The notes under the pieces were generated by a model that saw only the letters and a program-made list of their open reading frames with translations, was not told the DNA's origin and searched no databases. From contig JAXGLZ010000002.1 of NCBI GenBank assembly GCA_040768925.1, positions 62,001 to 126,000 on the forward strand: a stretch of 64,000 bases of DNA, in the 5' to 3' direction. A program made the position numbers and the translations under genes. Shown in pieces: positions 46,952-55,742 of the stretch. Source of the DNA: CALNBC01 sp040768925 (lineage in GTDB: Bacteria; Bacillota; Clostridia; Christensenellales; CALWSW01). The stretch's first letter is position 1, and every line of letters begins with the position of its first letter.

Positions 46952-48082
46952 ATGAAAAAGCTCAGGGCCTTTTTGGCGGTTTTTTTGGTTGTTTCGGCGT
47001 TTGCGCCGGTTTTTGCGGGGGCGGAAATCGCGGGGGTAAAAACCTCCGCCTGTTCACTGGTGGAAGTCGAATCCCAAAGGGTGCTTTACAGCGAAAACGG
47101 GGACAAACAGCTCCCTATGGCGAGCACGACGAAAATCATGACCGCCCTGGTGGCGATCGAAAAGGGCAACCTGACGGATACCGTCACGATCACCCGGGAA
47201 TCCGCGGGAACGGAGGGTTCCTCGATCTACCTTGAGGTCGGCGAAACCCTGACCCTTGAGGAACTGCTTTACGGCCTGATGCTCCATTCCGGGAACGACG
47301 CCGCGGTGGCCATCGCGATCCACGTGGGCGGAAGCGTTCCCGGGTTTTGCGAGATGATGAACCAAAAAGCAAGGGAGCTGGGGGCAAACGGCACCAACTT
47401 TGTCAATCCGAACGGACTCCCCGCCAGCGGCCACTATACGACGGCGAACGATCTTGCGAAAATCGCCGCCGCCGCGATGAGAAACGAGCAGTTTAAAAAG
47501 ATCGTCGGAACGGCATCGATCACGATCCCTCACGACGGCAGGGATTGGGACAGGGCGCTGAGCAACAAGAACAGGCTTCTTTATTCCTACGAAGGGGCAA
47601 ACGGCATCAAAACCGGCTACACCAAAGCCGCGGGAAGGTGCCTTGTGGGCAGCGCGGAGCAAAACGGGATGCAGCTTGTTTCCGTTGTGCTGAACTGTTC
47701 GGATATGTATAACGATACGGCCGCCATATTGGATTATGGCTTCGGCAATTTTTCCCGCCACACCCTGATCGCGAAGAATGCGGTCCTGGGCGAAGTGAAC
47801 GTCAAAAACGGCATCGAGGAGGCATTGGAAGCCCGGGCCAAAGGTGATATAGTATTGACGTTGACAGAGGAAGAAGCCCAGCGCGCAAGCGTGGTCGCCA
47901 AATTGCTCGCGGAGGTGGAAGCCCCGGTGGAAGTCGGCGATTACCTTGGCACGGCCGAGGTCTGGCTGGACGGCGTGATGATCGCCTCCGAAGAGCTGGC
48001 CGCAACCGTGGCGGTAAAGGAGAAAACCTTCCTTTATTATTTGAATATCGTGTTTGGAAGCTGGCTGCAAAAAGCAGCCTGA
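46952..48082 (+). CDS. dacF: D-alanyl-D-alanine carboxypeptidase (DacF/PBP5 type)
   Basis: A 376-residue low-molecular-weight PBP: signal peptide of about 23 residues, serine motif ASTTKIM, second motif HSGND (SxN), third motif KTGYT, then a C-terminal beta domain and a short amphipathic tail for membrane contact. It trims the terminal D-Ala of peptidoglycan stem peptides. GGGAGG lies before the ATG. Following the sporulation pair, a spore-cortex role (DacF) is plausible. Confidence 0.95.
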   Translation: MKKLRAFLAVFLVVSAFAPVFAGAEIAGVKTSACSLVEVESQRVLYSENGDKQLPMASTTKIMTALVAIEKGNLTDTVTITRESAGTEGSSIYLEVGETLTLEELLYGLMLHSGNDAAVAIAIHVGGSVPGFCEMMNQKARELGANGTNFVNPNGLPASGHYTTANDLAKIAAAAMRNEQFKKIVGTASITIPHDGRDWDRALSNKNRLLYSYEGANGIKTGYTKAAGRCLVGSAEQNGMQLVSVVLNCSDMYNDTAAILDYGFGNFSRHTLIAKNAVLGEVNVKNGIEEALEARAKGDIVLTLTEEEAQRASVVAKLLAEVEAPVEVGDYLGTAEVWLDGVMIASEELAATVAVKEKTFLYYLNIVFGSWLQKAA

Positions 48083-48093
48083 AAGGCTGTTTG

Positions 48094-48804
48094 ATGAGAC
48101 TGCAAAAGTATCTTGCGGAGGCGGGCGTGGCCTCCAGAAGAAAGAGCGAGGAATACATTCAAGCGGGCAGGGTGTCCGTCAACGGACTGGTGGTCACGGA
48201 GCTTGGCACCAAAGTAGAGGAGGATGACGAGGTCCTTGTGGACGGCAAGCCGCTGAAGCTGGAAAAAAAGGTCTGCATCCTTTTTTACAAGCCCTCCCAG
48301 GTGATGTGCACCAGCAGCGATCCCCAGGGAAGGCCGACTGCGCTGGATTATTTCAAAGACCTGGGATTGAGGCTTTACACCGTCGGCAGGCTGGATTATG
48401 ACACCGAAGGTCTGCTCCTCGTTACCAATGACGGCGAACTGGCAAACAGGCTTACCCACCCGAGCCACGAGGTGGAAAAGACTTATTACGTCGTCTGCCG
48501 CGGCAAGCTCGACCGGGAAGCGCTGCAACGGCTGCGTGAAGGGGTGGAGATCGACAAAAAGCCCACCGTCCCCGCAAAGGTGAAGGTCGTTTCCTCCAAC
48601 GAGCAGAACACCCGCATGTATATCACGATCCACGAGGGTCGAAACCGCCAGGTCAGGAAGATGTGCTACGCGGTGGGCTACGACGTTACTTTTTTGCGCA
48701 GGGAGAGCGAGGGCGGGCTCAATCTTGACGGCCTGCGCCCGGGCGAATGGCGGTACCTCACCCCCCGGGAAACGCAAGCCCTGCTTGCGTCCTCCCGGGT
48801 CTGA
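48094..48804 (+). CDS. rluB: 23S rRNA pseudouridine synthase, RluB/RsuA family
   Basis: A 236-residue synthase: N-terminal S4 domain (MRLQKYLAEAGVASRRKSEEYI), catalytic Asp in GRLDYDTEGLLL, and the EGRNRQVRKM motif. It converts a specific uridine in rRNA. RluB is the usual assignment in Bacillota at a dacF-ytfJ locus; site specificity is inferred. It starts 11 bases after dacF. Confidence 0.93.
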   Translation: MRLQKYLAEAGVASRRKSEEYIQAGRVSVNGLVVTELGTKVEEDDEVLVDGKPLKLEKKVCILFYKPSQVMCTSSDPQGRPTALDYFKDLGLRLYTVGRLDYDTEGLLLVTNDGELANRLTHPSHEVEKTYYVVCRGKLDREALQRLREGVEIDKKPTVPAKVKVVSSNEQNTRMYITIHEGRNRQVRKMCYAVGYDVTFLRRESEGGLNLDGLRPGEWRYLTPRETQALLASSRV

Positions 48805-48839
48805 AATACGGATCACTTTCGGTTTGGAGTTCTTTGGAC

Positions 48840-50042
48840 ATGCTTTCCGAACGGCTGAAAAAAGCGTTGATGATTGCCGGGTCGATCACGATCGCGGTTT
48901 GTTTCGTATGCATACTCCTTTTATCCCGGGCTCTTTCGCTGGAAAAGGACAAGCAGCAGAAAATCGACCAGGAGCAGGCCGCGCCCATCGCGCTGCCCGC
49001 GGCCACCCTCGACCTGCTTCCGGGATCGGGGGAACCCGCCGAAGAGCCTGCGCTTACCTTTGCGGTCTTCGGCGGTTCCGCAGATAAAACCGGCGGCGGG
49101 AAAGCGCTGAACGAACCGGCGCTTCGCAACGCGCTGGAAAGGATCCAAAAAAGCGAAAACGCGCAGTTTGCGGTCGTTCTGGGGGATATCGCTTCCGGTT
49201 CGGTCCTTGCCGAAAACGCCTCCGCAAACCTGAGCGCCTGGCTGAATATTGCGACGGAATATTTCCCGGAAAGCTTTTTTTATCCCTGTTTCGGGCTTCA
49301 GGAAAGCGCCCACAAGGGCAGGAACAAAATCTTAAACGCCGAGGACGACCGAACGCACCCGGACAACGCCGAAAAAGTCGAGAAGAACTATAAAATAACA
49401 ATCTTTTCGGAGATATTTGACCAATTCGCGACCGAAGGCCTGTGCCACGGCGTGTATGGCCGCACGGCCTATTCCTTCCGGCGGGGAAACTGCAATTTCA
49501 TCGTCCTGAACACCAAATGGTACGACCAGATGGACCGGGTTTCCGGCACGGTCCGCAACTGGATCGGCAAAATCGCCGAAAACGGGGCGGCGTTCAACCT
49601 CATATTCATGTACGGCACCCCTTATCCCACGTTTTCCGCAGGAATGGAGATGGACGCCCCCTACTCAACCACAGCGGACGATGCCGATTCCGGGGCAAAC
49701 AGCGCGTTCAGGGACGAATTCTGGAAGCTGGTGGACGAGCTTCCCGGCGCTGTGGTGTTTTGCGGTTCGGAACAGTTTTACGCAAGGAAGACCATCGACG
49801 AAAGGTACGGCGAATTCGAAGGAAGCGTTTTTCAAATCAGCTCCGCGGGGCTTCAGGGCGCTTTTGACACCGGCATGAACGATCCGCACCTGCCGGACGC
49901 CGGCCCCTATTACAGGGAGCATTATATGATTGGAAAGCTCTTTGAGGACAAGGTGGTCTTCGAGGTCAAAGACGCGAAGGATTCCGCCATCCTGGATTCG
50001 TTTGCTGTGTACGCCGAAGGCGAAGGCCCGGCCGCGGAGTAG
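48840..50042 (+). CDS. Membrane-anchored metallophosphoesterase-like protein lacking metal ligands
   Basis: A 400-residue protein with one N-terminal transmembrane segment (about 8-30) and a calcineurin-like fold outside. The layout follows the family, but the metal motifs are replaced: FAVFGGSAD where DxH is expected, VVLGDIASG for GDxxD, FGLQES for GNHE, FMYGTPYP for the H motif, and FCGSEQFY for GHxH. Only the GD of the second motif persists. It is probably catalytically dead and used for binding or scaffolding. It follows rluB by 35 bases; GGAG lies near the ATG. Confidence 0.7.
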   Translation: MLSERLKKALMIAGSITIAVCFVCILLLSRALSLEKDKQQKIDQEQAAPIALPAATLDLLPGSGEPAEEPALTFAVFGGSADKTGGGKALNEPALRNALERIQKSENAQFAVVLGDIASGSVLAENASANLSAWLNIATEYFPESFFYPCFGLQESAHKGRNKILNAEDDRTHPDNAEKVEKNYKITIFSEIFDQFATEGLCHGVYGRTAYSFRRGNCNFIVLNTKWYDQMDRVSGTVRNWIGKIAENGAAFNLIFMYGTPYPTFSAGMEMDAPYSTTADDADSGANSAFRDEFWKLVDELPGAVVFCGSEQFYARKTIDERYGEFEGSVFQISSAGLQGAFDTGMNDPHLPDAGPYYREHYMIGKLFEDKVVFEVKDAKDSAILDSFAVYAEGEGPAAE

Positions 50043-50149
50043 GGGAGAGAAGCGTTTTTTGAATCCACAGGCAAAATAACGAAACAGCAGGCGGATGCGG
50101 GCATCCCCTGCTGATTTGTTGTCTGAAAGCTTTTGATGGCGCTTCCGCG

Positions 50150-50788
50150 CTAATTCCAGCCGCCTTCTCTGCAGCACAGATACCGTTCCTCGGCGATCTT
50201 CCAGTTCACGACGTTGAACCAGTCGTCGATATAGCTCGCCCGCTCGTTGTAATGCTTGAGATAATAGGCGTGTTCCCAAACATCGATGGTCAGAATGGGG
50301 CAAAGCCGGCAATTCAGCGTGGTTTCCTGGTTCGGCGTGGTGACGATGCAAAGATTACACCTTTTGTCGCACACCAGCCAGGCATAGCCGGACCCGAAAA
50401 CCGAAAGCGCCGCGGCCTTGAATTTTTCCTTGAAGGAATCCAGGCTGCAAAAAGCCATTTCTATCGCGGCGGCCAGCGCCTCTTTGGGCTGCTGATTGAT
50501 CGCGGGCGCCATGCCGTCAAAATAGAACCGGTGGTTAAAAACGCCGCCGGCATTGCGTGAAACCGGCGTGCACAAGGCTTCCGGCAGGCGGTAGGCCGTC
50601 TTGATCAGCTGCTCTATCGTCATGCCCTGCAAGCTCGGGCAATTCTTAAGCGTCGCGTTCAGGTTATCAACATACGCCTGAAGATGCCTGTCGTGATGAA
50701 GATGCATGGTCTTCGTGTCAATATATGGCTCCAAAGCGTCGTATCCATACGGAAGCGGCGTATTTTTGAATGGATAATGCTCCGCCAA
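50150..50788 (-). CDS. sodA: Fe/Mn superoxide dismutase
   Basis: A 212-residue SodA/B. All four metal ligands are present: His in MHLHHDRH, His in GGVFNHRFY, and Asp/His in IDVWEHAYYL; the second-shell His and Tyr of HHDRHLQAY also remain. HSLFW is altered to HRFYF. It removes superoxide, notable in a ferredoxin-oxidoreductase anaerobe. TTG 50788 has GGGGGTGA five bases upstream; a GTG at 50797 lies inside that ribosome site and is less likely. Confidence 0.93.
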   Translation of the reverse strand: MAEHYPFKNTPLPYGYDALEPYIDTKTMHLHHDRHLQAYVDNLNATLKNCPSLQGMTIEQLIKTAYRLPEALCTPVSRNAGGVFNHRFYFDGMAPAINQQPKEALAAAIEMAFCSLDSFKEKFKAAALSVFGSGYAWLVCDKRCNLCIVTTPNQETTLNCRLCPILTIDVWEHAYYLKHYNERASYIDDWFNVVNWKIAEERYLCCREGGWN

Positions 50789-50818
50789 TCCAATCACCCC
50801 CAGATAAGGATATGCTTT

Positions 50819-50857
50819 CGTTTGTCAATTATTAATATCGATTTGAGCGTTTGTCAA
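50819..50857. repeat. Ten-base direct repeat upstream of sodA
   Basis: CGTTTGTCAA occurs at 50819-50828 and 50848-50857, 29 bases apart (TTGACAAACG on the sodA strand). Each copy contains a TTGACA -35-like hexamer. It may be a regulator site or a pair of alternative -35 boxes for sodA. Confidence 0.45.
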
Positions 50858-51037
50858 AAAAAACGGGATAAAAAAAGCAGCGCTCAGCATTGGAACGCGT
50901 AATCCGAATTTTCTTCGCTGTTTTTCCTATTGTGTCGGATTTTGGAATTTTTGCCGCAATTTTACTACAGTTGGAAATATTTATGCATTGAAAAGGAAGG
51001 TCCGCGCGTTAAAATTATGGGTAAGGAGGTAACAAAA

Positions 51038-52471
51038 ATGAAAAAACTTACGATTACCTTGGCCTTGGCACTTCTCGTCTCCTGCGTTTCCACAAGCGCA
51101 TTGGCCGCGCCCGTATCGGGTGGTTCTTCATACAAGTGCAATGTGATTTCATCGAAATCGAACTGCACGCCTTCTTCGTACGGTTCCGGTTCTGCGGCCG
51201 GAACGGGCGCAAACGCGCTCTGCGACGGTCTGAAGATTTTCGGCTATTCAGGAAACGGCCAGGACTGCGGCCTTCAGAACGGCGCAAATGCGCCGCAGGG
51301 CTGCAATCTGTCCGAAGAACTCCTGCGGTCTTTTGGCCTGTGTGGAACCGGCAATTCAAATGAAAACAACTGCGATCAGCCCGCGGCAGCCGCCGATTGC
51401 CGGACGGCAGAACAGGCCGCCGCTCCGGCAGCCGAAAAAACAGCGGCGCCCGCCGAGAGCAAATCCGATTCTTCCGTTGTAAAAGAGCAGCCCGCCAAAA
51501 AGGAAGCGGCAGAAGAAACGGAAGTGGCGGAAGAGATCACGGCGGCGCCGGAAGTTGGGGGGCTGCCTGCCCAAACGGAGACTGTCGAGATCCCCGGGGC
51601 AAAAGCTGCGGACTGCAACAGCAACGGCTGCGAAGTCAGCCCGTCCTGCGAAACGGCCGATTGCGCCAAAGCGGGGAACAACTGCGGCACGGACAACTGC
51701 GCTTCGAACAATTCCTGCGCCACGGTTGCCGGCACAGCCCAACCGGTCCAGACCATCTATGATTACATCAGGACCCTGCTGAAAAAGTGCGGGATCAATG
51801 CGGATCTTTTAAAACTTTTCCCGAACTGCTTTGGAAGCAAGCCCGCTGAGCCTACGCCCGCACCCACGGCAACGCCCGCACCCACGGCAACGCCCGCGCC
51901 CACGGCGACGCCCGCGCCCACAGCGACGCCCGCGCCTACGGCGACGCCCGCGCCCACTGCGACGCCCGCGCCCACAGCGACGCCCGCGCCTACGGCGACG
52001 CCCGCGCCCACAGTAACGCCCGCGCCCACAGCGACGCCCGCGCCTACGGCGACGCCCGCGCCAACAGCGACGCCCGCGCCCACGGATCATGCGGATAACC
52101 TTGCCTATGAAAAGCGGGTCGCAGAGCTGGTAAACGAGCAGCGCGCGGCAAACGGGCTGGCTCCGCTGACGCTCAGCAGCGAGCTTTCCAACGTTGCGAG
52201 AGCAAAATCCCAGGACATGCACGACAAGCGCTATTTTTCCCACACCAGCCCGACCTACGGCTCCCCCTTCGACATGCTGAAATCCTTCGGCATCAGCTAC
52301 AGGACCGCCGGCGAAAACATCGCCATGGGCTATTCGACGCCTGAAGCCGTGGTCAACGCCTGGATGAATTCCCCCGGGCACAGGGCCAACATCTTAAACA
52401 GCTCCTACACCAAGATCGGGGTAGGCTACGTGGCGGACGGCAGCTACTGGACCCAGCATTTTATCGGCTGA
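51038..52471 (+). CDS. Secreted Cys-rich protein with TPAP-repeat linker and C-terminal CAP (SCP/YkwD) domain
   Basis: A 477-residue exported protein. The signal peptide ends near residue 24 (ALAAP). Residues about 25-260 are Cys-rich and Ala/Glu-rich with many CxxxxC pairs (for example CNSNGCEVSPSC). A PTATPA repeat linker covers about residues 277-348. The last ~125 residues are a CAP domain: RVAELVNEQRAANGLAPL, KRYFSHTSP, GENIAMG and NSPGHRANIL. AAGGAGGT is seven bases before the ATG at 51038. Related secreted CAP proteins act on spore coat or cell surface; function here is unknown. Confidence 0.88.
   Translation: MKKLTITLALALLVSCVSTSALAAPVSGGSSYKCNVISSKSNCTPSSYGSGSAAGTGANALCDGLKIFGYSGNGQDCGLQNGANAPQGCNLSEELLRSFGLCGTGNSNENNCDQPAAAADCRTAEQAAAPAAEKTAAPAESKSDSSVVKEQPAKKEAAEETEVAEEITAAPEVGGLPAQTETVEIPGAKAADCNSNGCEVSPSCETADCAKAGNNCGTDNCASNNSCATVAGTAQPVQTIYDYIRTLLKKCGINADLLKLFPNCFGSKPAEPTPAPTATPAPTATPAPTATPAPTATPAPTATPAPTATPAPTATPAPTATPAPTVTPAPTATPAPTATPAPTATPAPTDHADNLAYEKRVAELVNEQRAANGLAPLTLSSELSNVARAKSQDMHDKRYFSHTSPTYGSPFDMLKSFGISYRTAGENIAMGYSTPEAVVNAWMNSPGHRANILNSSYTKIGVGYVADGSYWTQHFIG
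51866..52081 (+). repeat. Twelve tandem 18-base units encoding PTATPA
   Basis: Exactly 12 units of 18 bases. Units 4, 7 and 10 are identical, units 5 and 8 are identical, and unit 11 differs by one base, so a 54-base higher-order period is visible. It encodes the linker of the CAP protein. Confidence 0.95.
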
Positions 52472-52495
52472 ATCCCGGCCTGACTGAAAAGCAAT

Positions 52496-52532
52496 ACAAA
52501 TGCACCCCTCTTTTTGGGGGGTGTATTTGTTT
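52496..52532 (+). terminator. Terminator of the CAP-protein gene
   Basis: A 13-bp stem with one G-U pair (52496-52508 with 52518-52530), then TT. The stem is strong but the T-run is short. Confidence 0.75.
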
Positions 52533-52703
52533 GCGGCATCAATCAGTTCTGATCCCGTCAAAAGGGCCGGGCAGTTTCCATTTTTGCCAATCACCGGCCG
52601 CAACCATACGATTCTTGCAGTTTTACGGCATCGGCGGAAGATATGATGCAAAGCAGCGGCCCAAAAAACCCAAAAAAAGGAAACCCGCATGCTAGCATAT
52701 CTA

Positions 52704-52732
52704 TTGACTGGCCGAAGTTGCTAGTTTATAAT
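52704..52732 (+). promoter_or_regulatory. Strong orphan sigma-A promoter
   Basis: TTGACT (52704-52709), 17 bases, TATAAT (52727-52732). No convincing gene begins within the next 600 bases. Confidence 0.85.
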
Positions 52733-53361
52733 TTACAGTACATACAGTTGCTGGCGCTTCAAAAAAGTGTCGTCCGAAAGGCCCGACGGATCCTTCGCCC
52801 CGGCAACGGGGATCGCGCCGCGAATCGCCGAAAGAATGATTGAATGGTGCGGGAAGGGCGGACCTTTTCAGGCGGACCGCTTTTGCGCAGGAAGGCGGCG
52901 TATCCCCCAAAACAATCCGGTGCGCCCGCCGGTGGCCGGCGGAGACCGGGGTCCGGCAGTTATTCAAAACCACAACGGCGCGTCTGCGCAAGCATTCCGC
53001 AAAAATTTTGCAGGCTGGAGTGAACGGCATAAACCCAGGCCTCGTCTGAACGAATTGCCCTTCAAGCGCAAGGATCCGAACAGTTCGGGATTTTTTCCCG
53101 GAAGCTTTCCAATCGCGGGCGTCTTCCGTACTGCGGCGAAAGCCCTTCCAAATCATGAAGTTTGTGAATCTGCCGATTCGAAGCCGATCGGTACAACTCA
53201 GGGTCTTTTCGGTTTTGCCATTCATCGTTTCTTTGGGTTCGCCTGGGAATGATGCGGCGTAAAAATGGTTTTTTTGCGGGAATTTGCCCGCTGCCGCCGC
53301 GGCAACGCGTTTTGCGTACGGTTCTTCAGATAAGCATTCACAGCCAAAACGGAGGTAATCG
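52733..53361 (+). other. GC-rich tract without a convincing gene, between a strong promoter and opuCA
   Basis: About 630 bases. It begins with GC-rich hairpins, including CCCCG-GCAA-CGGGG (GNRA loop, about 52798-52811), CCGCCGG-TGG-CCGGCGG (about 52926-52942) and a GAAA-loop hairpin near 52772-52790. Long frames on both strands (for example 52701-53501 leftward) look like random GC-rich translation. It could be a long structured leader of the opuC operon or a separate non-coding RNA. No riboswitch, RNase P or tmRNA core was recognised. Confidence 0.5.
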
Positions 53362-54489
53362 GTGATAAGGTTTGAAAATGTTTCGATGGCATACGGAACA
53401 AATGAGGTCATACGCAACTTAAATCTGAGAATCGAAGAAGGGCAGCTGGCTGTGCTGATCGGCCCCTCCGGCTGCGGAAAAACCACGACTTTGCAGATCA
53501 TAAACCGGCTGCTGAATCCAACGGAGGGAAAAGTCTACCTGAACGGGAAAGACACCCAAACCATAGACCCGGTTCAGCTCCGGCGCGGCATCGGTTATGT
53601 GATACAGGAAATCGGGCTGTTTCCGCACATGACGATCGAGCAAAACATCGAGGTGATTCCAAAGCTTTTGGGATGGCCGGCGGAAAAACGGCGCGCCAGG
53701 ACGCTGGATCTTTTGAAGCTGGTTGATCTCGACCCGGACACGTATTTAAAGCGGTATCCTTCCAAGCTTTCCGGCGGGCAGCAGCAAAGGATCGGCCTGC
53801 TTCGCGCCCTTGCGGTCGAGCCGCCCGTCATCCTGATGGATGAACCCTTTGGCGCCCTGGACCCCATCACCCGGGAGGCCATGCAGGATGAAATCAAGCA
53901 GCTTCAGAAAAAGCTGAAAAAAACCGTCGTCTTTGTGACGCATGATATGGACGAGGCGATCAAGATCGCCGACGTCATTATTCTGATGAAGGACGGAAAG
54001 ATCGTTCAGCAGGCGTCGCCGGAACAGCTTTTGTCCGCGCCGGCAAATGAGTTTGTCGAGCAATTTATCGGCAAACACCGGATCTATAACGGCAAGGCCG
54101 ATAAAGTGGAAGACGTGATGAACAAGCGCGCTTTTTCCGTGCCGAAAAGCACGGGGATCGCCAAGTGCATCGCGCTTATGGAAAAGCATGGCGTCAGCGG
54201 CGTGCTGGTCACCGATGAAAACGACGTTTTTCTTGGATACGTCGGCATTGCGGAAATCCGGGACGAGGCGAAGATCGGCCTTACGGTGGGGGATCTTAAG
54301 CTCGAACACCTTCCGACGGTGCATCTGGATTCCCCCGCCCAGGGCGCTTTTGACATGCTGATCGAGCAAAAGCTGGATATTCTGGCCGTCGTGGATGACG
54401 GGGGGCATATTCAGGGCGTCGTTTCCAAAACCAGCATGGTCAAGTCTTTGGCGCGGGTCGTGTGGAAGAGGGAGGATGCCCATGTCTGA
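53362..54489 (+). CDS. opuCA: Osmoprotectant (glycine betaine/choline) ABC transporter ATP-binding protein
   Basis: A 375-residue ABC ATPase: Walker A GPSGCGKTTT, Q-loop, signature LSGGQQQR, Walker B VILMDEPFG, and two CBS domains at the C-terminus (about 255-370), which sense ionic strength in OpuA/OpuC systems. It drives uptake of glycine betaine, carnitine or choline. The GTG at 53362 has GGAGGT five bases upstream. Operon opuCA-CB-CD-CC follows with overlaps. Confidence 0.95.
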   Translation: MIRFENVSMAYGTNEVIRNLNLRIEEGQLAVLIGPSGCGKTTTLQIINRLLNPTEGKVYLNGKDTQTIDPVQLRRGIGYVIQEIGLFPHMTIEQNIEVIPKLLGWPAEKRRARTLDLLKLVDLDPDTYLKRYPSKLSGGQQQRIGLLRALAVEPPVILMDEPFGALDPITREAMQDEIKQLQKKLKKTVVFVTHDMDEAIKIADVIILMKDGKIVQQASPEQLLSAPANEFVEQFIGKHRIYNGKADKVEDVMNKRAFSVPKSTGIAKCIALMEKHGVSGVLVTDENDVFLGYVGIAEIRDEAKIGLTVGDLKLEHLPTVHLDSPAQGAFDMLIEQKLDILAVVDDGGHIQGVVSKTSMVKSLARVVWKREDAHV

Positions 54490-55132
54490 TTTGATTTCCT
54501 ATTACGCCGGCCATAGCGATATGGTGTTTACCGCGCTCAAAGAGCATGTGCTCATCAGTCTGACCGCCGTGTTCTTTGGCTTCCTTGTCGCTTTTCCCGC
54601 GGGGATCTTCCTGACCAAGCACAGCAAGGCGGCGTCCGTCGTCCTTGGGTTTTTCGGTGCGGTCAATACGATACCAAGCATCGTGCTGCTCGGCGTTGCG
54701 ATGGTCATTATGGGGATCGGGTTTTTGCCGGCCACCACGGTGCTTTTTATCTACTCCCTGCTTCCGATTATGCGCAATACCTATACGGGGATCAAAGGCG
54801 TCGATGAAAAATACATCAAAGCGGCCAAAGGCATGGGGATGAGCCGTATGCAGAGGATGACGAAAATACAGATCCCGCTGGCTTTGCCGGTCATCATCGC
54901 GGGCGTACGCCTGTCTTCCATCTATATCATCAGCTGGGCGACCTTGTCGGCCTTTATCGGGGCCGGCGGTCTGGGCGACCTGATTTGGATGGGCCTTCAG
55001 TCCTACAACTTCAATCTTGTGCTTTGCGGCGCCATTCCGGCAACGCTGCTGGCTTTTGCCGCAAGTCTCGTGCTGACGTTCGCGGAAAAACTGGCTTCCA
55101 ACAGCCTTCATCATGGAGGTGACGCTGCATGA
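54482..55132 (+). CDS. opuCB: Osmoprotectant ABC transporter permease
   Basis: A 216-residue BPD-type permease with six hydrophobic segments and the EAA loop (GVDEKYIKAAKGMGMSRMQRMTKIQIPLALP). It overlaps opuCA by 8 bases. Assigned as the first permease by order. Confidence 0.92.
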   Translation: MSDLISYYAGHSDMVFTALKEHVLISLTAVFFGFLVAFPAGIFLTKHSKAASVVLGFFGAVNTIPSIVLLGVAMVIMGIGFLPATTVLFIYSLLPIMRNTYTGIKGVDEKYIKAAKGMGMSRMQRMTKIQIPLALPVIIAGVRLSSIYIISWATLSAFIGAGGLGDLIWMGLQSYNFNLVLCGAIPATLLAFAASLVLTFAEKLASNSLHHGGDAA

Positions 55133-55728
55133 ACAGTTTTCCAACGGCGTTGTTGACCCATCTGGAGATGAGCTTCCTCGGCGTGCTCATCGGCTGCGTG
55201 GTTGGGGTTTCCCTTGCCTCCGCGCTCAAAAACAGACCCCGGGCGGCCAAAATGGTTTTCGTCGTCATCGATATCATTCAAACGGTGCCGACCCTCGCCA
55301 TGCTGATCTTTTTGATGCTGGTATTCGGTTTGAATGATGCGGCCGTGATCGCGGCCATATTCCTTTATTCTCTGTTTCCGATCACCCGCAATACGTATGT
55401 CGGGCTTACCAATGTGCCCGGCGGGGTCCTTCGGGCGGGAAAGGGAATCGGGATGACAAATCTGCAGCTTTACCTGAAAGTTGAACTGCCCATTGCGCTT
55501 CCGGTTATTTTTTCCGGGCTACGGCTTGCCATTATTTCGGCGCTGGGCATTGCGACCACCGGCGTGTTTATCGGCGCCGGCGGCCTGGGTATGCTGATCT
55601 GGCGGGGTATCCAGACAAGGAACACCATGATGATGCTGTCCGGAGCCATTCCCGTTTCGGCAATGGCGATACTGTTCGAGGGCTTGTTTACGGCAATAGA
55701 AAGAAAACTCACAAATCGGGCGAATTGA
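55129..55728 (+). CDS. opuCD: Osmoprotectant ABC transporter permease
   Basis: A 199-residue second permease with the EAA loop (NVPGGVLRAGKGIGMTNLQLYLKVELPIALP). ATGA overlap with the first permease. The two form the channel heterodimer. Confidence 0.92.
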   Translation: MNSFPTALLTHLEMSFLGVLIGCVVGVSLASALKNRPRAAKMVFVVIDIIQTVPTLAMLIFLMLVFGLNDAAVIAAIFLYSLFPITRNTYVGLTNVPGGVLRAGKGIGMTNLQLYLKVELPIALPVIFSGLRLAIISALGIATTGVFIGAGGLGMLIWRGIQTRNTMMMLSGAIPVSAMAILFEGLFTAIERKLTNRAN

Positions 55729-55742
55729 AGGGAGAAATGCAA

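Noticed and set aside
51866..52081. Regular repeats that could suggest a CRISPR array
   Set aside because: Units are directly adjacent with no spacers, stay in frame and encode PTATPA.
52767..53252. 161-codon rightward frame in the same tract
   Set aside because: No recognisable features, Arg/Pro/Gly-rich, poor start context. It is probably an artefact of high GC.
52701..53501. 266-codon leftward frame before opuCA
   Set aside because: Composition is not protein-like, no ribosome site was found, and it runs across the opuCA start.
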